A stretch of DNA of 64,000 nucleotides from Vanessa cardui (lineage: Eukaryota > Arthropoda > Insecta > Lepidoptera > Nymphalidae): NCBI RefSeq assembly GCF_905220365.1, contig NC_061124.1:2501-66500 (forward strand), given 5' to 3'. A model generated the notes under the pieces. The model had not been told where the DNA came from. It ran no database searches and was given only the letters and a program-made list of their open reading frames with translations. Position numbers and translations under genes: made by a program. Positions 57,222-64,000 of the stretch are shown here, one piece after another (position 1 is the first letter of the stretch; the number at the start of each line of letters is the position of its first letter).

Positions 57222-60200
57222 CTCTATGCACGTACTTAGTTAAATAGTTTTTGTGCGTCGATGGAACTTTAGGAAAACCGTTGACACGAAGTCAACGTGA
57301 TCGGACCCGGAGCGCCTCCAGTGAACCCCCGGCTGCAACGTGTCATGGCAACGAACTCGTTTCTCGCGTAATCCGCGAAATGTATTCCCGTCATCGCGGA
57401 CAAACACGAGAGCGTGTCAATATGAAAACATTACCAATTTACCGCGAAGTGGAAATTATTTTAATTATGCAAAACACGACACCGAATTAATTCGTTATTG
57501 ATGAGCAGACGCGAAGGATTATATTTAAATTAATTTGTATCATGCCGGGCGATTTATGCCACGTGACTGTACCGTCTGTGATGAGTATTATATGTTGTCA
57601 ATACTTTTATGTGTACCAGTAAAAGTCACAACCGCCTTCGCGAAAAATAACCTAAACTAGACAATAAGCAGAAACATACTCTAACTAATAATAGAAATGC
57701 TTAAATGAGAATATCAATCGGTGCCATTTAAAAACTTTTATGAGGAAATACGAATCAAGTATGTTTCATTATTATGTACACACATTAACGATAAATTAAT
57801 GTGTTAATATGTAGGCGTCACGTTGTAATCTCACAGAGAGTACGAAAACATAAACCCTTCGGCTGTGGGCAGATAGATCATTAAGCTTAGTGTACCATTT
57901 GATAGTGTTGTGTGAGTACTGTTATCCTATTGATTATTAATATATAGGGTTGCATGTTGCGAGCACACAATGCACGCACGCGAGTGCCGACTGCCTGCGG
58001 TCGATTTTTAACATAATTTGCGTGGACATTGACTTATGTAGTTTTAACGTATCTGTAAAATAAATATTTAGAGCACAAGATCGTATTATATTATAAGCAG
58101 TTCCAAAGTGTACGTTCATCTATCGGTGCAGGGAGGAGCTGACCAGGCTTTATTTCTTGTTATTTACAAGCCTGACTGCGGCGTCGGTGGCCCTAGACCT
58201 TTATTAGGGTAGATCGCGTTTGTTATTCAAAGCCCCTCGGGCCTAATATTGACGCTATTATTATAAACGTGACCTATCCGAGTAAACTATGTCTCTATAT
58301 AATATTTTACCAAGAACTAAATCCAAATTTTAATCAATACAGTCAGGTGCAATCCTCGGAGGATGCCAAAAACCTTTACTTTTGCTTGAAATTGTCATTA
58401 ACTTATTATTATGATATTATTAATGACACGTGTTAGTTTAATGACGTGATGATGTTACCCTGCTCCACTGGGTACGAGATTAATTTCACATTAAAATGAA
58501 GCAAATTAAAACTTTGTGATGCTTGCTTCAAAGTACAGTCTTCCATCAAAGCCCATGCTTTGCTTCCACTGGACCACCTCTTCCGTGGATATATCCAAAA
58601 TGTTTCTTAAACAGACGAGACACCTCGAGCTCTCTTCCATTTATAATTATAATGACATTAGCGTCAAAAAAGCTCGAGAGTCCGGCGGCGCTCGTTAGCA
58701 GTGCGTTAATTAGATCATCGCAAACTGGCCCCATCGCTGACGCGCTACAACAACTACTCAATTACGCTCTTGAACTTGTCTCATCTCGCCTCGGATTAAT
58801 CTCTTTCTGTTCGTCATACAATGTTGACACTCCATTCCCTCTTGGTAACACTTTAATTATGTTAAAAAATATTTAATTGTTTGATTAAACGTTTTATAAT
58901 TAAAAAACATGCATTGCAAGTAAAGGGACGAAAGTGTTAACAAGCAGCCTGGCGCACTCTAACCGACCTTTGAGCCCGCTGCACTCTAGCGGTGTTGGCC
59001 GTTACAGCATACATTGTGCCGACACATTTCCTGAGGACCTATAACGTTAATGTTGCTTATTTCCGAGGTGCGATTGCAGATTCGATATTCTAAGACAATT
59101 TAAACTGCTTTTTGGAGAGAACAAGATTTTAATTTTTTGATTCGATTAATAATTCTATTTTCTTTTTGCTTGTATTGGCACTCATAAAATTGTATTCTAA
59201 TAACTCGTATCGTTTAAGCTACTCGTACTTCAGCTTAATAAATTGACCATATTGTATGACTATTGCTTTCAGTGAAAGAAACGTTTTAATAAATAATGTC
59301 ATATTCAAGTCTGTTTTAACACCTACTAATTACTTTTTGAATTACTCAAATCAGACATTCCATTCAAAAGATATTAAACCCAATAATAATGTCCACTTCC
59401 ATGCCCACAACCAAGCGGACGAAGTCGCGGGCACAGCTAGTAAATAAATATATTGAGATCGTGTAAGCGCAGGCAAGCACAAATGTTTCGATAGTAGGAC
59501 GTTGTAAAATCAATTACTTGTCACATAGACAATTTCCATTAAGCACGAAATGATCAACTTATTGAGGCATCACGCACGTCCATTCCGAGACATGGGCGCC
59601 GGAGAGTTGAGGAACCGACTGCAAAAATGTCATAACTTAGCACCGAAGTTTGTCCTTTCCAGTCGAAGTTTCAGTTATCCAGGCCACTGAGCACTGTTGA
59701 ATATTTAAGAAGCGTAGAAAGGGAATAACGGTGCTGCGACTCCGCTCGACTTAAGGCCTTCGAACAATTCCATACTGTCTGCCTGACTTTTAAGCGCGAT
59801 TTAAAGTGATACATTAATTATGAAATGTTTCCGCGAACAAACTTTCCAGCGGTGAGAGAGTTCTCGCCGCACTTTACTCGGGATCACTTTGAGCAATTTT
59901 CAATTTTGCTTTTGATTGAATTTTCTATTGATATTGTATTACTACATTTGAGTTTTGCAACTTTTCGTATTTAATAATAATATTTAACTTGAGGTAGACG
60001 TCAGGCAATATAACTTTGAATCCAAATTGCTCTTAATTTAAAGTTATGTCTAAGTATATCTGTCTCATTGTTCGAACGGAAAGCGACACGTGCGCGAAAA
60101 GGGTTCAGGAGCGGAACCAATGAATTCGTGCTTTACGTGGAATGTTGGCGCTTTCTTCAAGCTGTTACTGATGGTGAACTAGAACGCTGCGTTCTAATTA

Positions 60201-60726
60201 CTATTCTACGTCTGCAACTGAAAAAAAAAACATTGTCTCAATCTTGATTTTATAAATCGCTCAGTTGACTAGCAAAAATTAAAACGATAGGAAAAGTTCG
60301 TAACACAATAATTTTGGACGCACGAAAGCAGTAGGTAAATGTAATTATAACACGATATTATTTATAGACGATAAAAGAGCTAAAGTAAGTAGTAAACTGA
60401 AACAAACGGATAAAAGATGGCGTCGGGCGAGCGGGTTTGCCGCGGGAAATGAAAAATTACAAAAGTCCGATGTTATAAATTTGGAAGTTATTATTAACGA
60501 GTTCAGTCCGCACTCGTAAAACAAAGTTTGCGTTTTACGCCATTATATCCAACCAAACACGATCATGGCGAAAATAATGTAAGACAGCACAGATAACAGT
60601 TTTTATACTTTACAATAGGAACGCCGACTAACGCAAATGCCACGGCAGTCCTCGTAAGTGTAATAACACCAGCTCACTCGCCCTCTGAGCTGAAGTACTG
60701 CTGTACGGTAGGACATGAATATTCGG
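57222..60726. other. Unique DNA, no supported gene
   Basis: A CpG-rich, non-repetitive block lies at 57290-57420. At 58510-58870 three overlapping frames on both strands stay open (117 codons plus, 71 codons minus) without a recognisable domain. CACAGCTAGT preceded by GCGGACGAAGTCGCGGG (59415-59441) repeats the mobile-element motif of 28596 in reverse. Confidence 0.45.
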
Positions 60727-61416
60727 AATTACTAAAGAGTATAATGTCCTACGGTATTATGCTTTGGGGTAACGCAGCCGCTATCCAAACTATATATATT
60801 TGGGCTACAGAAGAGGGCTATTCGCGCAATCTATAACCTAGGAGCCAAGGAATCATTAAGGTATAGATTTAAAGAAATTAAGATATTGACTGTTGCTTCT
60901 CAATAAATATTTTGTAATGTTTTGTATGTACGGAAAAATATTAATGTTTTTTATGAAAAAATGTGATTCTCATAACATTGGTACAAGGAACAAACACAAT
61001 CTTGTTACTCCTGTTACTCGACTGCATAGAGTCAGTAACTCTTTTGTGGGGCAATGTATACGCTTCTACAACAGGATTCCAGAAAGCTTTCAAAATGCTT
61101 CTGTTGCCAAATTAAAAAAAAAATGGTAAGGAACGCTTGTGTGCAAAAGGTTACGACACAATTAGCGAGTTTATGTTTGATAGCACTCCTTGGGAATGAA
61201 AAGATCGCCTCCTGGCTATTTCTAATCATATACTACTATGTATCTTATTAATTTGACAAAAAAAATAACAAAAAAAAAGACCCGCTGAGTTTCTTTCGCT
61301 GGTTCTTCTCAGATCAGGGTGTTCCTTTTCCGAACCGGTGGTAGTGTTTATTTGACAATCAATAAGTAAGTGTGATGCTTCTATATTGAATAAAGGAATT
61401 TGAGTTTGAGTTTGAG
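60727..61416 (+). pseudogene. LINE remnant: RT C-terminus plus 3' UTR with (TTTGAG)n end
   Basis: Plus-strand pieces in three phases read SIMSYGIMLWGNAA, then LQKRAIRAIYNLGAKESLRY, then (60893-61129) CDSHNIGTRNKHNLV and NSFVGQCIRFYNRIPESFQN. This is the conserved tail of a LINE reverse transcriptase. At least two frameshifts and one stop break it. The 3' UTR holds a GGTTC-GAACC hairpin (about 61299-61340) like those at 11725 and 13081. The element ends in AATAAAGGAATTTGAG and TTTGAG repeats, a terminus type of Jockey/CR1-group LINEs. Confidence 0.8.
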
Positions 61417-62033
61417 TCGCTGGTGCGAATTGTCTCGTGTGTAACTGAGAATATACATGATGGTCACTTGTGCGTTACATGTGTAATTTAGACTCTCTAT
61501 GATTGCAGGTTTCATATAAATAAAAGTGTACCTTTTATTTACCCGTATTTGTTTTTCGTGCTCGGTGCACTACAAGAAATCTCATAATGAATAAGCATGC
61601 TTTTCATACATACATAATATATAGTTTTGCATATATTTGTATGCGTTTTATTTCTTTTAGGCATAATTCATTACTCATGCATCATTGTTGTTAAATACAC
61701 ATACCAACCAACCTTAGGGAACATTCATTTAGTTTTACTAGAATAGAAAAGAATTAATATTATTCAATTTCAAATCGAAATTTAAATGAATATAAATTTT
61801 CAAGTATGAACTATTAATTTTAGTTATGTTTTACTTAATCCGAGTTACGTGAGTTATGATTCGATTCGATGAATTTAAATCACTTAATTAAAACTCAGCG
61901 AAAACTATATATTTGTAACTGACGAGCAACCCCTACTCATTTCACGCCGGTCTTTTAACTGTTTGTGAAAATGGAATTTTTGATTGGCCACGGATTAGAA
62001 CACAATAAAATGAAAACTAAAAAGTGGATTTAA
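61417..62033. other. AT-rich DNA, no gene seen
   Basis: Nothing recognisable. Confidence 0.55.
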
Positions 62034-62245
62034 AATAATAATAATAAAGCCTTTATTGCTGTTCTTTTTTACACTTATAATTTATACAACATAATATTAA
62101 TAAAACATTTCGTCCTCCCATCTCATAATCTGTCTACCTCGGCTTCTTTTACTATCTCGGGGGTGCCACTCTGTTACGAGCCTCGTCCATTTTTCTGTTT
62201 TTTCTCTTATCATGTGTCCTGCCCATCTCGACTTAAGGAAGAGAA
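62034..62245 (-). pseudogene. RTE-like LINE C-terminus and 3' tail
   Basis: The minus strand reads SRWAGHMIREKTEKWTRL, TEWHPRDSKRSRGRQ and MRWEDEMF then a stop at about 62112. An AT-rich 3' UTR with AATAAAGGC follows and ends in (ATT)n. The W-GH and EW-PR spacing matches the C-terminal block of the RTE remnant at 5023-5989. Truncated upstream at about 62245. The short trinucleotide tail is typical of RTE-clade insertions. Confidence 0.8.
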
Positions 62246-62894
62246 GGGACCGAGAAAACATAAAAAAGTAAAACAAAAATTCAAGAATGTATAAAAATTG
62301 GATTTAATGAATTATTTATTAGTCGAAACATTTGTGATGATAAGACTGCGAAGTCTTCTAAAAGGCCATACGACTCATTCATCGCGTGGAGCCAGTCCCC
62401 TTTGTCCAAAGGTCGCATTAAGAGTGCAGTATTTTTAATAAATGCATTACATTTAACGGTCTATTGGTAGCTGTCGCAGGGGAATCTTCTCAAGCTCCAT
62501 ACTGATCGACTTTTCGAATAGCTATTACAGTAATCGTCTTCCCGCATGCGGTCACCACATAATTGCGAATTCTTGACAATCTTTATTACTACTTGAAGAC
62601 CAAATCAGCACACGTTGTTTTACTAATATATATAATTAAATAAGCAGTTACTAATTTAAATAATTATTAAAATATATAATCGTCCAAATCTTTTCGGCCT
62701 CTATATTTTAAAAATGATTCGTTTTATTTCTAGTCATTAGAATTTGTCTACGAAATGTAACTCAAATTGTACATATAAAGAAATATTTCTAAATCGCATA
62801 CGTATAAGAAATTAAAGGGCTTATTTAAAAAAAAGAGAGATTTATAATATGAACTTGTTTGCAAGAACAATTTCAACATGCAAACTGTAATAAG
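62246..62894. other. AT-rich DNA, no gene seen
   Basis: No supported gene; the 80-codon minus-strand frame at 62748-62990 runs into the next element and has no motif. Confidence 0.55.
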
Positions 62895-62907
62895 GTAGGA
62901 TTTACGT

Positions 62908-63601
62908 TTTGGAGAGTACCTGTGTAAGATCGGACGCGAAGTATGGCGGTTTGTCACCACTGCGGGGCGGACCAAGACACTGCCCAGCATACGCTAGAGG
63001 CGTGTCCAGCTTGGCAGATGCAGGTCTTGGTCCAGTCGGTCAAATCGGGCGAAATCTCTCCCTGCGGGCAGTCGTGTCGGTGATATTAGGCAGGTAATCG
63101 GCGTGGGAGGCCGTAGTCTCCTTCTGTGAGACCGTCATGATCCAGAAGAAGATTGCGGATTGGGAATGGACCAATCTCGCCCGGCGGAGACGACCCACGG
63201 GCCGTCCTCCCGGCCTCCAAGCCCCATTGTTCGGGGCGGAATAAATAGGGCATTTCTTCCAGCCATTTGTGTGTGAAATGGGGGTCTCACGCATCCGTTT
63301 CATACGGCCGAGAGGAGGACGGCATCCCGGTTATGGCCCCGGGCTGCGCACCAGCGAGGGATGCGGGGAGGGCGAGACCATTCTTCGCCCTCCTGAGTCG
63401 TGCTCCGCCAGCCACGAGCGGAGCAACGCAAGGGAGGGGCAGCGGACGTGCTGCGAAAGCGATCCCGCAGCCTCTCCGTGTCCGTGCCTATGGCGGCCAT
63501 CGCAGTGTTTTTAGTGAGTACAATCTTACATAACCCGACATCCGACATCCTCCCCATAAGAGTCGGGTATCTACGAATATTTTCCCTGCGTTAAAAAAAA
63601 C
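62908..63601 (+). mobile_element. R1-clade LINE, 5'-truncated insertion with target duplication
   Basis: Flanked by the 13-bp direct repeat GTAGGATTTACGT (62895-62907 and 63602-63614). It holds the extreme C-terminus of the RT protein, a GC-rich 3' UTR of about 350 bp and a short A tail (TTAAAAAAAAC) right before the second repeat. This is the classic target-primed reverse transcription signature. R1-clade LINEs include site-specific rDNA and telomere inserters; the site here is ordinary AT-rich DNA. Confidence 0.87.
62940..63243 (+). pseudogene. R1-clade RT C-terminus with zinc knuckle, broken
   Basis: Begins with CHHCGADQDTAQHTLEAC, a C-X2-C-X8-H-X4-C knuckle typical of the C-terminus of R1-clade polyproteins, then PAW. 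A frameshift near 63035 leads into RNLSLRAVVSVILGR and a stop. A further frame reads EAVVSFCETVMIQKK and RRRRPTGRPP before the final stop near 63241. These blocks are in family order but split over frames, so the copy is dead. Overlapping frames in the 3' UTR (63267-63594) are GC-driven shadows. Confidence 0.82.
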
Positions 63602-63614
63602 GTAGGATTTACGT

Positions 63615-64000
63615 ATATGCGATCCAGGTGACGGAACAACCTGGATCTGGAGGTCAATACTAACGCAATTGGAAGCCTCTTAAAAGCATTTATGAAATTG
63701 AACCGCAGTAAAGTAAAAATACATGTTAATTATTTTGTAACAATAATAAATTGTAATCAAGTCCCCTTCAACAGCTACCAAATTGAATCGAATTCGAGTC
63801 GGCTATAAAAGATCTGTTCAATAAAATATAGCTCGTGTATCAAAAAAAAGTAAGTAAGCTTAGGCGAAATAGCTCCAAGTTCATCAATTCTCATAACGTA
63901 AAGGTCGAATGGGCGAGTGGTTTCACTATCGAATAAATAACAAGACGCAGACCGTTACAAGTCTATATTCTGTATTTTAGAAAGATAATTTATATTCGCA
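63615..64000. other. AT-rich DNA, no gene seen
   Basis: Nothing recognisable to the window edge. Confidence 0.55.

Noticed and set aside
63267..63594. Several overlapping frames of 64-88 codons
   Set aside because: They fall in the GC-rich 3' UTR of the R1-clade LINE; open frames arise from composition.
1..64000. CRISPR arrays, operons, ribosome-binding sites
   Set aside because: The DNA is eukaryotic in character; no spaced direct-repeat array or clustered co-directional genes are present.

Overview
This window looks like non-coding, transposon-rich nuclear DNA of an insect, most likely a butterfly or moth. The background is AT-rich, with scattered short CpG-rich blocks. No reading frame could be tied to a host gene. 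The lepidopteran call is inferred from three tRNA-derived SINE families and several LINE 3' tails that I recognise as typical of that order; no database was searched. One 200-N block (21982-22181) is an assembly gap.

Layout. 1-3.5 kb: a (CCTA)n microsatellite, two copies of SINE family 1 and unique DNA. 3.57-6.57 kb: an old repeat split by a 2.76-kb hAT-type DNA transposon with 8-bp target duplications, which carries a degenerate RTE-like reverse transcriptase. 9.2-10.5 kb: a second copy of that old repeat, then a 1-kb repeat called E here. 11.7-16.7 kb: LINE 3' tails and other interspersed repeats. 20.79-23.09 kb: a Penelope-like retroelement in a near-perfect palindrome of 906-bp arms around the gap, with GIY-YIG endonuclease copies on both strands and one YVDD reverse transcriptase fragment, flanked by 13-bp direct repeats. 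24.1-26.2 kb: an older repeat (R-A) split by a second E element, itself rearranged into a 222-bp inverted repeat; an unsplit R-A copy at 34.1-34.5 kb serves as the empty-site reference. 37.35-38.52 kb: a 1.15-kb hAT-type element packed with GTCTTG motifs. 41.13-41.30 kb: a 133-bp solo Penelope terminal unit with its own 15-bp target duplication. 43.7-45.4 kb: a SINE, a LINE 3' end and another repeat. 51.2-51.9 kb: a SINE body and a Jockey-like RT fragment. 56.7-63.6 kb: four LINE remnants, including a 5'-truncated R1-clade insertion with a 13-bp target duplication.

The elements interact by nesting. DNA transposons sit in older repeats, LINE pieces sit in a DNA transposon, and short elements share 3' tails or hairpins with LINEs, as expected if they borrow the same reverse transcriptases. 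The remaining tens of kilobases show no gene I can support. They hold a few perfect hairpins and one duplicated non-coding block that could be regulatory. The most unusual items are the Penelope palindrome, the solo Penelope unit with a possible degenerate hammerhead fold, and the E-element fold-back.
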